Made by a program: the position numbers and the translations under genes. A stretch of 64,000 bases of DNA from a bacterium. Its GTDB lineage: Bacteria > Babelota > Babeliae > Babelales > RVW-14. Each line of letters opens with the position of its first letter. Position 1 is the first letter of the stretch. Positions 1 through 8,510 of this stretch are shown here, piece by piece. The notes below the pieces were generated by a model. It made no database searches. It was not told the origin of the DNA and worked only from the letters and a program-made list of their open reading frames with translations. Where the stretch lies: positions 62,001-126,000 of the forward strand of contig CP064957.1 in assembly GCA_016699045.1 (NCBI GenBank), in the 5' to 3' direction.

Positions 1-2
1 GC

Positions 3-143
3 TGTTATTTCTTTGCGTGGGTTGATTTTATAGCGTATAATCCAAGGCTTGTTTCAGAAAATGAGCAGGAGAGGCGATCAATTTTCTTTTTTGAAAAAAT
101 TTTCAAAGGTCAAGAAGTTGTCAATTTTTTAAGCAAATCTTGA
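3..143 (+). CDS. C-terminal end of an unidentified protein, cut by the window edge
   Basis: An open frame enters from the left edge and stops with TGA at 141-143, giving 46 residues. The composition (ENEQERR, FFFEKIFKGQEVVNFL) looks like a real charged C-terminus and not random translation, and both other forward frames stop early. No family can be recognised from so short a piece. It lies 87 bases upstream of murF on the same strand, so it may be the preceding gene of that transcription unit. Confidence 0.4.
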   Translation, partial: CYFFAWVDFIAYNPRLVSENEQERRSIFFFEKIFKGQEVVNFLSKS

Positions 144-230
144 CAAACATGAGAAAAAAAGTAAATTTTGCCTGTAGGTACGTGGTTATTTTGTTGCGCA
201 GTATAGGGCCGTTCACGAAAGATTTAGGGC

Positions 231-1643
231 ATGTGGGTTAGTAAAGATTTTTTACGCGAAGCGCTTGGGGATGCATCATTACACATTGGCAGACAGGCGT
301 GTGTTGATGGTGATGTTTCTTTTTCTATCGACAGTCGTTCAACGCAAGAACAGCAATTGTTTGTTGCCTTGCCAGGTAACCGTGTTGATGGGCATGATTT
401 TATAGATCAAGCAATTACGAATGGGGCCTGGGGGTTGTTGATCAGTAAGCGAGCTGTCTTTGATTCCCTGAGTGAACGAGTCAAAGAACGGTTGGTTGTG
501 TTGTTGGTTCCTGACACGCAACAAGCAATGATTGCCCTTGCCAAGGCATGGCGTGCGCAGTTAACTATACCTGTTGTTGGTATTACTGGTTCGGTTGGTA
601 AAACTTCGACCAAAGAAATGCTACGTTCTATGTTGCGCTATGCCGGTGTGCCAGCTGCCGTTTCGTATGGCAATCAAAATACCTTGCTGGGCATTGCGCT
701 CAATATTTCACATGTTCAGCGTGAGCACAAAGTTGCGGTTTTTGAAGTGGGTATTAATGATCGAGGCGAGATTGAATCACAAATTGATTTATTGCGGCCA
801 ACAATTGGCGTAATAACATTTATTGCTCATGCACACGCGCTTGGTCTTGGTTCATTGCACGAAATTGCTTATGAAAAAAAGAAAATGTTTCGCTACTTTT
901 CACCAACCAATATCGGTATTATTTGTGGCGATCAAGATTTGTTAACGGATAGCAGCTATGGACACCCTGTTGCAAAATTTGGTTTTAAAACAAAAAATCA
1001 AGTTCAGGCTCGCAAGGTGCGGGTGATTACCAATGTTGATGGTTCTCTTGCAACGCAATTTGTTTTAAAATGGTATGGGAAAAAAGTTACCGTAACTATG
1101 CCCGGTAACCATTTGGGCATGGTTAATAATGCGTTAGCGGCAAGTACCATTGCCTATTTTTTAAACATTCCGTTTGAGGCGGTGGTGCAAGGCATTGAGC
1201 AGTATGAAGGTTTTGCGCATCGTTTTGAAATTAAGGATATTCGTGGCAAGCGTGGCCGCGTGATTAGCGATTGCTACAACGCTAATCCTGAAAGCATGCG
1301 AGCGGCATTGATTGCTTTTGATCAAATGCCTACGGTTGGGGCAAAAATTGCCGTGATTGGTACCATGCTTGAGTTGGGAGAAAAACAAATTTATTGGCAT
1401 CGTCAGATTGGTCGATTAGTCAATCGACTTCCTTCAATACAAACGGTTATTTTGGTGGGTGAGCTTGCCTGGCAGGCGGCCCTGTCGTTGGCGCCTGGGA
1501 TTCAGGCAACCAAGGTGGCTGATTGGCAAGAGGCTTCTGCCATTCTTAAAACAATGCTCGGTGGGCATGATCAGTCGCTTGTTTTGGTCAAAGGTTCCCG
1601 CGGAATTAATTTGACTAAAATGGTTGAACAAATTGTTGAATAA
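231..1643 (+). CDS. murF: UDP-N-acetylmuramoyl-tripeptide--D-alanyl-D-alanine ligase
   Basis: Cytoplasmic Mur ligase that adds D-Ala-D-Ala to the UDP-MurNAc-tripeptide, the last soluble step of the peptidoglycan precursor. The 470 residues are usual for MurF. The P-loop GITGSVGKTS is at residues 117-126. Further family signatures follow in order: YGNQNTLLG, EVGINDRGEI, GNHLGMVNNALAA, DCYNANPESMRAAL (the MurF-type YNANPxS motif), GTMLELGEK and VKGSRG near the C-terminus. The start has only a weak AGGG immediately before the ATG. It stands apart from other mur genes here, but its presence implies the cell still makes peptidoglycan precursor. Confidence 0.96.
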   Translation: MWVSKDFLREALGDASLHIGRQACVDGDVSFSIDSRSTQEQQLFVALPGNRVDGHDFIDQAITNGAWGLLISKRAVFDSLSERVKERLVVLLVPDTQQAMIALAKAWRAQLTIPVVGITGSVGKTSTKEMLRSMLRYAGVPAAVSYGNQNTLLGIALNISHVQREHKVAVFEVGINDRGEIESQIDLLRPTIGVITFIAHAHALGLGSLHEIAYEKKKMFRYFSPTNIGIICGDQDLLTDSSYGHPVAKFGFKTKNQVQARKVRVITNVDGSLATQFVLKWYGKKVTVTMPGNHLGMVNNALAASTIAYFLNIPFEAVVQGIEQYEGFAHRFEIKDIRGKRGRVISDCYNANPESMRAALIAFDQMPTVGAKIAVIGTMLELGEKQIYWHRQIGRLVNRLPSIQTVILVGELAWQAALSLAPGIQATKVADWQEASAILKTMLGGHDQSLVLVKGSRGINLTKMVEQIVE

Positions 1644-1726
1644 GCTTTCTTAGTTTCTTTAATTGCCGGGTAAGGGCGATTTAAAAAGCCTTATTTTTTC
1701 GATTTAGATCGAATTTTATGTTCTCT

Positions 1727-1755
1727 TTGTCATTTTTTAAGCTTCTTGCTATAAT
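1727..1755 (+). promoter_or_regulatory. Sigma-70-type promoter for the exported protease-like gene
   Basis: TTGTCA at 1727-1732 and a perfect TATAAT at 1750-1755 are separated by 17 bases. The site lies about 45 bases before the ATG at 1801, so the gene very likely has its own promoter. Confidence 0.7.
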
Positions 1756-1800
1756 GTAATATTATTATTGCAGGAGTAATTTTATTACTTTAGAGGTTGT

Positions 1801-2778
1801 ATGGTAGTTAAAAAAATGCTGTTTTATATGGTTTTTGCGTTGCTGAGTGCTCAAGCAACTGATGCAATGGTTGGTGAGCCACCAGCAAAGCGCCGACGCA
1901 TTGATCCAGAAGCAAGCTCTTTTTGCTCATCTCAAGCGATTGATTTGACCAAAGAGGGTGACATTATTGAATATCAGTGTTTACAACAAAATAAACCTAA
2001 TGCTAAAAGTTTTAATAAAAATAAACGTGTTCCTCACGCGCTTTATTGTGGTTATTATGCACTATTTTTTGCGCGTGCTTTTATTGAAGAAACTGCGGAG
2101 TTATTGCCTGAGGTTGTTAATGATCTTGGACGCTTGCGTGCTACTATTAAACCGTGGGAAAAACATTTAAAATATAAAAGTAATTTAAGAACCGATGATT
2201 TTGACGGAACATGTGACGATACGGAAAGTGGTTTGCTTAATAAGTTTAAGCTTAATGAGGGCATTATTGTTATTGATTCTCTTGATGTACTTGAAGGATG
2301 GTTGCGAGGCCGTGGTCAGTATTTAACGCGTGAAATAATTGATCAGCGTAAGCGATTTGAGTCTGGCGAAAAAGTTGCGTTTGTAGTTAACACCGGCGGG
2401 CATTGGGTTGCTTTTGGCGTACGAGCCGTTGATGGTATGTTCAATATTTTTCGATTTGATTCGTTAAAAAATCTTGATTTAAATCAAGAGCGTGCAGGGC
2501 GTTGGTTGTGTCTCTTTCTTGAAAAATTTACCAGCGAACAGTTAGCAGATATGCTGCTGGTTGGCAGTCGTTTAGCATATATTGCTAATCATTCTGAAAA
2601 TGTAAGAGCGGATTTGCGTACTTATTTTAATGCCATTCAATCAAAGCGGCCAATGTCTCATGAGCGTTTTATTGAGCTTGTAGAGCCTTATGGCTTTGCT
2701 CGGGATGTTCTTTCGACGTTGTTTGAATTAGAGAAAGTAGCGCCGGCAAGTTCGTTCAACTTTTGTGGAATTTTATAA
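1801..2778 (+). CDS. Exported Cys-His-Asp protease-like protein with NLS-like and SIM-like motifs
   Basis: Not a named family to me. Residues 1-22 form a signal peptide. Directly after come PPAKRRRID (27-35), like a eukaryotic nuclear localisation signal, and AIDLT (46-50), like a SUMO-interaction motif. The body has a possible papain/Josephin-type active site: Cys83 in YCGYYALFF at the start of a helix, His201 in GGHWVAFG and Asp220 in RFDSL. The His-to-Asp spacing and the GHW...DSL pattern match the Josephin-like protein at 58160-59677, so both probably belong to one fold. Inferred role: host-directed protease or deubiquitinase-like effector. Catalysis is unproven, and the Josephin Gln five residues before Cys is absent here. 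It has its own promoter and terminator. Confidence 0.6.
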   Translation: MVVKKMLFYMVFALLSAQATDAMVGEPPAKRRRIDPEASSFCSSQAIDLTKEGDIIEYQCLQQNKPNAKSFNKNKRVPHALYCGYYALFFARAFIEETAELLPEVVNDLGRLRATIKPWEKHLKYKSNLRTDDFDGTCDDTESGLLNKFKLNEGIIVIDSLDVLEGWLRGRGQYLTREIIDQRKRFESGEKVAFVVNTGGHWVAFGVRAVDGMFNIFRFDSLKNLDLNQERAGRWLCLFLEKFTSEQLADMLLVGSRLAYIANHSENVRADLRTYFNAIQSKRPMSHERFIELVEPYGFARDVLSTLFELEKVAPASSFNFCGIL

Positions 2779-2856
2779 TTGTACAAAAAACTTATGAGTT
2801 AAGTAATTTGAACTAAATAAGTACGGTGTATTAATAAAATTTTTTTAGATTCTTAG

Positions 2857-2890
2857 AAAAGCGTCATCAGAACATGGTGGCGCTTTTTTT
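2857..2890 (+). terminator. Rho-independent terminator
   Basis: AAAAGCG pairs with CGCTTTT around a short loop containing CAT/ATG, followed by a T run. It lies about 80 bases after the stop of the exported protease-like gene. Confidence 0.65.
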
Positions 2891-2944
2891 ATAGTAAGTG
2901 GTATGTGTAAGATTCGATTGTTTTCCCCATTTATTTTTCCTTTC

Positions 2945-2974
2945 TTGTTTGAACATTTTTTATTGAGCTAGAAT
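2945..2974 (+). promoter_or_regulatory. Candidate promoter for the 177-residue unknown gene
   Basis: TTGTTT at 2945-2950 and TAGAAT at 2969-2974 with an 18-base spacer, 45 bases before the ATG at 3020. Both hexamers deviate from consensus, so this is tentative. Confidence 0.35.
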
Positions 2975-3019
2975 AGAAAGAAAAATATCAGTAGTCGTTA
3001 CGCATAAAGGGAGAGAGTA

Positions 3020-3553
3020 ATGCAAAATAATTTGCCAGATCTATGGTCAAATGAAAATCTTCGTAATGTTATGTTAAAGTTGCCGCATAAAATATTACAC
3101 AATCGAGAAGTGTCTGGTCTTGCTCAAATTATTTTACATGAGCTTGGGCCCCATTTAGGTTTTAAGCGCGCAATGTATCTCATCGACAACCCAGATTTTT
3201 CCTGCCTAAAAGGAGTTGCTGGCTTTTGTCAAAATGAGTGTAAGTATCATCAACAAGATTTGTGGCAAAATCCGCATGCGTTTGGTGTTGATATGGAGCA
3301 GGCTGCTTTTCATGATCAAATTCAAAAATTTTATCACGATAATGTTGTTCGCAAAGATGGTACCTGCTGTCCTGAAGCGCTTGCTGAGTTGGGAAAAAAA
3401 GTTGGCCTTACCAATCCTCACGTTTTTACGTGGCCAATGCGGCATGATAATACGGGTATTTTATTGTATGATCCTGAGGAAGCGGGTGTTTGTAAAAATC
3501 ATCCAGAAGTACTTGATCATGCAAGTGCCTTGTTAGGCTTGTGCTCGGTTTAA
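3020..3553 (+). CDS. Unknown protein, 177 residues, Cys/His-rich
   Basis: I do not recognise this family. A strong AGGGAGAGA ribosome site precedes the ATG. There is no signal peptide or membrane segment. Seven cysteines (62, 70, 74, 116, 117, 158, 175) and many histidines occur, with CQNECKYH at 70-77, so metal binding is possible but unproven. The frame is closed and well formed, and codon use resembles its neighbours. It lies between the exported protease-like gene and the convergent heparinase-like gene, only two bases from the latter's stop. Confidence 0.6.
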   Translation: MQNNLPDLWSNENLRNVMLKLPHKILHNREVSGLAQIILHELGPHLGFKRAMYLIDNPDFSCLKGVAGFCQNECKYHQQDLWQNPHAFGVDMEQAAFHDQIQKFYHDNVVRKDGTCCPEALAELGKKVGLTNPHVFTWPMRHDNTGILLYDPEEAGVCKNHPEVLDHASALLGLCSV

Positions 3554-3555
3554 GA

Positions 3556-5433
3556 TTATAAATAACGAATAATCGTTTTTTCTCGATATAGTATTGTTTT
3601 TTCTGTCGTGAGCTTGTGGCATTCACGTCGTACACCGTATTCTGGTGCAAAAAAAGCATCTGCTTTTGTTAATATCAGTGTGCTGGTGATTTCTGCCAAT
3701 GGCTTTCTATTTTTCTCAAAAATCCACGTTTGAGCATCTTTTCTTTTGAGCGTTATGTCGGGATGTAGTATAAAATTCCACGATACGCGAGATGGGTTGT
3801 TTGTCTGAATCCAATCTTCAATGATCAGTTCGTTTCGTGTTGTATCAAGTTTGAGTGAGCGATTTATGATTATTTTGGTATGAATGCAGGTTTGGTATGA
3901 ATCGTGCATGATGACGGTGGCATTAATTTTTTGCAATTCGGGTGCTTGTGATGTTGGATTGCGTGCAAGTTGAAAAAGATTGTCCTGATTTGCAGCACAC
4001 GTCAAGCATGGTACAAACAAGGTTGAGTGGGCAGATGCCGAGCGAAACTCATTACGCCAGGTTGGATTGGCGGTATACAAATAGCTGCCTGGATCGGTAA
4101 GAATTTGAATGCCATTAAGGCTGAGTGTTAAGGCAAGTTGATCGTTATGAAAGTGCCCCGATGGTTGTTTTTTTGTAAAAGTTGGATGACGAAATGTTAT
4201 ATGCCATTGATTATGATTAATAATGCTTAAGCCAAAATTTGGGTAATGCGAGATATGGTTTGTTGTTGGTGGCACGCTCATGCCGGTTACCAGTTTGCCG
4301 CTGTCATCATCACCAATTTTTATTAAAGTTCCATCGGCAGTTGTGTTATGAGCAAGAAAAGTTGTGAGGACCGATGTTTTGTTTGCTGATTTTACTATGT
4401 TGGTGATGCTTGCAAAATGTAGGTACATTTCTGTGTCGAGTTGATGATAGGCGGTAGATCCTTCATAACTTGTGCCGTCTTGTTGTATTTGTTTATCAAA
4501 TTCTTGCGTGATTTTTTTTGTATAAAAATCTATCTGATCTTCAAAATATGGTATTGATTTAAAAAAAACTGACAGATAAAGTGAGCCCAAAAGTTCTGCT
4601 AAATAATGATTATTTGCTTTGTCTGATGCGGTATCATTGGCTGCCAAATAAATGGCATGATCGTACAAAGAGCAGATTAATCGCTCTGCTTGTTGGGGCG
4701 TTGGTTGGCATAATAAATATCCCCATATTAAATTGATGGCGCGGATAGCAACATCCATGGCGCAGACCCAATTGATGCCGAGCAGAAAGGGATTGGCGGT
4801 GATCCATGAATCTGCTTGATCAAAAAAAGCTGTTGCGTAGCGTTGGTTGGCGGTGAGTTGATACGCGCTGCCCAAAAAAAAGGCGTGATGAAAGCGCGAT
4901 AAATCCCACGGTATTTTGATATCAGCTTGATAGTGTTGTTTAGTCGTTGCGTTGCTTGGAATAGTGATATCGGTATAAAAGAGGGGGGCGCTGTGATGGT
5001 AGGTATTTGAATACGTACTGAATTCTTGTGTATTAAGATTGTTGAGTTTTATGTCATGCTGCCACGGAATGATGGTAAATGTTTGATTGCCAGAGCCCAA
5101 AAGATCAAAGGTTTGCTCAAGTGCTTGATTTGCTTTTTGAATAATAAACGCTTGATCTCGATACGTTGGTGGTAGGTACTGTTGAAAATCTTTGTTATTG
5201 ATAATATTGTGTACGAGAGAATTTTTATTTAAATCGTTGGTAAATGTTGCTATGTCGTTGAGTGCGTGTCGTTTTTGCAAGTCTTGCCAGGTGTGGTTGG
5301 CCTTTCCCGCCAACGCTTTTTCTTTCCAGCTTTGAATAAATCGTTTACCTGTTAAGCGTTTTTGGTACCACGCGTGTGTGCCGCGCAGACCAAGCTCGTG
5401 CAAGCGTTTGAGATAGTGCATAAAGCGTGGCAT
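3556..5433 (-). CDS. Heparinase II/III-like polysaccharide lyase
   Basis: Likely a polysaccharide lyase of the heparinase II/III-alginate lyase superfamily. The middle has the alpha-barrel segment NPFLLGINWVCAMDVAIR, then NDTASDKANNHY and DGTSYEGSTAYHQL. The C-terminal half has GHFHNDQLALTLSLNG followed by LTDPGSYLYT, the conserved His-Asn-Asp block before the beta-sandwich. The start is set at the ATG at 5433 because AAAGGAGT sits seven bases before it; a longer frame to 5484 lacks such a site. Length is then 625 residues. No clear signal peptide is seen, so location is uncertain. The substrate cannot be read from sequence; glycan remodelling or degradation of host glycans are both possible. 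Confidence 0.8.
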   Translation of the reverse strand: MPRFMHYLKRLHELGLRGTHAWYQKRLTGKRFIQSWKEKALAGKANHTWQDLQKRHALNDIATFTNDLNKNSLVHNIINNKDFQQYLPPTYRDQAFIIQKANQALEQTFDLLGSGNQTFTIIPWQHDIKLNNLNTQEFSTYSNTYHHSAPLFYTDITIPSNATTKQHYQADIKIPWDLSRFHHAFFLGSAYQLTANQRYATAFFDQADSWITANPFLLGINWVCAMDVAIRAINLIWGYLLCQPTPQQAERLICSLYDHAIYLAANDTASDKANNHYLAELLGSLYLSVFFKSIPYFEDQIDFYTKKITQEFDKQIQQDGTSYEGSTAYHQLDTEMYLHFASITNIVKSANKTSVLTTFLAHNTTADGTLIKIGDDDSGKLVTGMSVPPTTNHISHYPNFGLSIINHNQWHITFRHPTFTKKQPSGHFHNDQLALTLSLNGIQILTDPGSYLYTANPTWRNEFRSASAHSTLFVPCLTCAANQDNLFQLARNPTSQAPELQKINATVIMHDSYQTCIHTKIIINRSLKLDTTRNELIIEDWIQTNNPSRVSWNFILHPDITLKRKDAQTWIFEKNRKPLAEITSTLILTKADAFFAPEYGVRRECHKLTTEKTILYREKTIIRYL

Positions 5434-5596
5434 GGCGGGACTCCTTTTTTTGATACGTTTTGAAAAGCCTAGCACAGGCAGCAAAAAAGTGTAAGAACCG
5501 CACTTGTTCTTGAATGCTTGGTATTTTTGGATACACTTAAACCTACGCTATTTTATGCATTAAAAAATTAAAAAACCAAAGAAAGAGTTTATTGTT

Positions 5597-6607
5597 ATGA
5601 ATAAAAAAATAGTTTTGACAGGTGACCGTCCAACTGGTTCGCTTCATTTGGGTCACTATGTCGGTTCATTGCGCAATCGTTTGCTATTGCAAGAAACGTG
5701 CAATCAGTTTGTAATGTTGGCAGACGTTCAAGGTTTGACTGACAATGTTGAACATCCCGAAAAGATTGCCAACAATATTCTTGAGGTGGCGCTTGATTAT
5801 TTGGCGGTTGGTCTTGATCCTGCAAAAACGACTATTTTTGTTCAATCAATGATTCCTGAAATTGCTGAGTTGACGGTCTATTATCTTAATTTAGTGACTG
5901 TTGCGCGGTTGGAACGTAACCCCACCGTGAAAGATGAAATTCATCAAAAGGGCATGGGCAAAAACGTGTCGGTTGGTTTTTTGGCCTACCCGATCAGCCA
6001 GGCTGCCGACATTACTTTTTTGAATGCAGAGTTGGTACCAGTCGGGCACGATCAGCTGCCGGTTATTGAACAAACAGTAGAAATTGTGCGTCGCTTTAAC
6101 CGTATTTATGGCGAAGTTTTTGTTGAGCCGCAAGCAATGGTGCCGTCGAGTGAAGAAGTGGGCCGCTTGCCGGGTATTGATGGTAAAGCAAAAATGAGCA
6201 AGTCGCTGGGCAATGCGATTCATTTGTCCGATGAACCTGATGCGTTACTTAAAAAAGTAATGGCCATGTACACCGACCCTGATCATATTCGCGTTGAAGA
6301 TCCGGGCAAAATTGAAGGTAACACCGTTTTTATGTATCTCGATATTTTTGGCAAAGATAAAGAAAAAATTGCTGAACTCAAAGAACATTATCAGCGCGGC
6401 GGCCTTGGTGACGTCAAAGTTAAGCGTTATCTGAATGACGTGCTGCAAGATTTTTTAACACCGATTCGTACGCGCCGCAAAGAGTTTGCGCAAGACCCAG
6501 ATTTTGTGATGGAAGTGTTAAAAAAAGGAACAGCGGCAACGCGTGAACGTGCCGCTGTGATGATGCAAAAAGTTCGTCAAGCAATGAAAATTAATTATTT
6601 TAAATGA
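5597..6607 (+). CDS. trpS: Tryptophanyl-tRNA synthetase
   Basis: Class I aminoacyl-tRNA synthetase charging tRNA-Trp, 336 residues as expected for the bacterial enzyme. The HIGH-type signature is LHLGHYVG with HLGH at residues 17-20, preceded by GDRPTGS. The KMSKS loop is KMSKS at 199-203, followed by LGNAI. ARLERNPTVKDE and PVGHDQLPVIEQT are typical of TrpS. Its last eight bases overlap the stop end of the convergent PP2C gene. Confidence 0.96.
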   Translation: MNKKIVLTGDRPTGSLHLGHYVGSLRNRLLLQETCNQFVMLADVQGLTDNVEHPEKIANNILEVALDYLAVGLDPAKTTIFVQSMIPEIAELTVYYLNLVTVARLERNPTVKDEIHQKGMGKNVSVGFLAYPISQAADITFLNAELVPVGHDQLPVIEQTVEIVRRFNRIYGEVFVEPQAMVPSSEEVGRLPGIDGKAKMSKSLGNAIHLSDEPDALLKKVMAMYTDPDHIRVEDPGKIEGNTVFMYLDIFGKDKEKIAELKEHYQRGGLGDVKVKRYLNDVLQDFLTPIRTRRKEFAQDPDFVMEVLKKGTAATRERAAVMMQKVRQAMKINYFK

Positions 6608-7532
6608 TCTGGCTGCTATATTCCTGTAACAAGTCGAGAGCGCTTGGCTCAGTTTTGTCATCGTGATTAAAACAAATGATTGTCACGGTAACGTTATCAT
6701 GGTCAAGAAGATCGAGTGCTTTTTTTACTAAGAAGTTGGCGCATTGTTCAACCGAGTAGCCTTGACTGAGCTGTTGCTTTGTTAAATCGACTGCTGCTTG
6801 ATTGCTCACGACGTCCCATAATCCGTCGCAAGCAATAATCAAAAATTCTTCGGTGCCGTCTATTTTTCGTGTGTGAATTGCTGGGTTTGGTATAACGAAT
6901 CCTTCGTGAAAACGATCTCCCAAGGCACGACTTACAGCAAGGCCTAAGATACGGGAACTTTCAAGATAGATTTCTTTTTGTTGATTTGCAGTGATCAGGA
7001 ATGGAGTTTTTATACGTGAGGGATGTGTCGAGATTTTGATAGAACTTAATTTTTCAATGCGTTCTTTTTCTGATGGTAGGCCTGGGTTGTGGTCGACTGA
7101 CATTTGGAGTGCTTGGCCTCCTGCACATAATACCGCGCGAGAGTCTCCTGCGTTGGCAACATATAATGTTTTATTGCGTAACATGGCCACCGTAGCAGTT
7201 GTGCCTTCGTGTTGGTTTTCAATGCTTTCGTGCATAGCCAAAAATCCTTGTTCAAGTGCTTGCTCGGTGCTGAGTGTTGCTTCGAGTCTAAGGATATGCT
7301 CGTGAAGTTCTTGTTTTGTTTTTTCGGCAACTTCTGATCCGCCATGGCCGTCATATATGCCAAAAAATTGATTATTGGTGTCGTTGTGGTGGCGGTCTTC
7401 CATAGTTGGGCGACGATTTCCTTTTTCTGCGCATGTGGCAAAGGTAATGTTAATTTTTTGAGAGGCTGCAGAAAACAATAAAGTACTTGAGTTGGTAATG
7501 AAAAGTAAGCTTATGGCGAGTATTTTTTTCAT
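6600..7532 (-). CDS. Exported PP2C-family Ser/Thr protein phosphatase (complete metal sites)
   Basis: Metal-dependent protein phosphatase of the PPM/PP2C family, 310 residues. Residues 1-22 are a signal peptide (MKKILAISLLFITNSSTLLF), so export is predicted. All catalytic motifs are visible: RPTMEDRHH with Glu45-Asp46, DGHGG at 61-65, GDSRAVL from 129, SRALGDR at 201-207, CDGLWD with Asp236 and Asp240, and DHDNVTV with Asp279. The start at 7532 has GAAGGA just upstream; the longer frame does not. It begins 19 bases after the stop of a paralog at 7552-8490 and was probably formed by tandem duplication. The eukaryote-like type plus export suggests action on host phosphoproteins, which is inference. 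Confidence 0.88.
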   Translation of the reverse strand: MKKILAISLLFITNSSTLLFSAASQKINITFATCAEKGNRRPTMEDRHHNDTNNQFFGIYDGHGGSEVAEKTKQELHEHILRLEATLSTEQALEQGFLAMHESIENQHEGTTATVAMLRNKTLYVANAGDSRAVLCAGGQALQMSVDHNPGLPSEKERIEKLSSIKISTHPSRIKTPFLITANQQKEIYLESSRILGLAVSRALGDRFHEGFVIPNPAIHTRKIDGTEEFLIIACDGLWDVVSNQAAVDLTKQQLSQGYSVEQCANFLVKKALDLLDHDNVTVTIICFNHDDKTEPSALDLLQEYSSQII

Positions 7533-7551
7533 GAAAAATCCTTCTGGAAAA

Positions 7552-8490
7552 TTAGGTGAGGTTACTTGATTCGATGTTAGTGTTGTCCTTAAAACAAATA
7601 ATGGTGACCGTAACGTTATCATGGTTCCAAATTCTGATGGCTTTTTCGACTAAACATATGGCGCATTGTTCTAGTGTTTGTCCATCACGGAGCCATTGTT
7701 TTATTAAATCAACAGCTGCTTGATTGCTCATAATCGTCCAGAGGCCGTCACTGGCAATAATTAAAAAATCTTCAGTGCCGTTAAGTTTTCGTACGTGAAT
7801 GTCTGGATTTGCAATAACAGCACCTTTAAAATTATGGTCGCCCAGAGCACGGCTTACCGAAAGCCCATAATCGTTATGATGTGGAATATTTGTTCGCTGA
7901 ATGCGGCTTGTTGTATAAGTTTTTCTTTTGTCTTTGTCGTTAGCTTTCTCAATAAAAGGGATTTTTGAGGGTGCTGAAGATAAGTTTTTAATTCTCCACA
8001 AACCACTTGCTTCAATCCGCTTTTTTTCTATTGAAAAGTGTGGATTGTGGTCTGTTGAAACTTGCAGAGCTTGCCCATTAATGCTCAGGACGGCGCGGGA
8101 ATCGCCCACGTTGGCAACATATAACGTGTCATTGCGGACAAGTGCGATAGTGGCGGTTGTTCCTTGGTTATAAGCTTTTCCTTTTATACAATCATTAAAA
8201 GTAATAAAGCTTGCTTGTATGGCTGTTTTTGTATCGGAAAATTCTTGTTCAGCATCATGCACCGTGGTGTGGAGGCCCTCTTGGGCCCATTGAGCAATTT
8301 CAGGACCTCCGTGGCCATCGTAAACGCCAAAAAATTTATTTTCTAAATTATTGTAAAAATAATCTTGCATGGTTTTGCGTGCTCCTTGATCAGTTGCTGT
8401 TGCAACATCAAGTTTGTATTCGAGTGCGGCTCCTAGAACAAGATTTGTGTAATTAAAAAAAAGCATCGTGGTAAATAATATTTTTTTCAT
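7552..8490 (-). CDS. Exported PP2C-family phosphatase paralog with altered metal ligands
   Basis: 312 residues with a signal peptide (MKKILFTTMLFFNYTNLVLG). The PP2C fold is clear: FFGVYDGHGG (Asp58), GDSRAVLSINGQ (Asp130), SVSRALGD, ASDGLW (Asp248) and NHDNVTVTI (Asp291). Two positions that bind metal in human PP2C-alpha differ. The Glu of the RxxMED motif is Gln42 (KTMQDY), and the second Asp of DGxWD is Thr252 (DGLWTIM). The neighbouring paralog keeps both. This copy may therefore have weak or altered activity, or act as a pseudophosphatase. It is 20 bases downstream of the xerC-like gene and 19 bases upstream of the other PP2C, so all three may be co-transcribed. Confidence 0.86.
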   Translation of the reverse strand: MKKILFTTMLFFNYTNLVLGAALEYKLDVATATDQGARKTMQDYFYNNLENKFFGVYDGHGGPEIAQWAQEGLHTTVHDAEQEFSDTKTAIQASFITFNDCIKGKAYNQGTTATIALVRNDTLYVANVGDSRAVLSINGQALQVSTDHNPHFSIEKKRIEASGLWRIKNLSSAPSKIPFIEKANDKDKRKTYTTSRIQRTNIPHHNDYGLSVSRALGDHNFKGAVIANPDIHVRKLNGTEDFLIIASDGLWTIMSNQAAVDLIKQWLRDGQTLEQCAICLVEKAIRIWNHDNVTVTIICFKDNTNIESSNLT

Positions 8491-8510
8491 AAAAGGTCCA
8501 ATTCTTCTTT

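Noticed and set aside
1698..1717. Terminator after murF
   Set aside because: TTCGAT/ATCGAA gives only a six-base AT-rich stem with four T; too weak to call.
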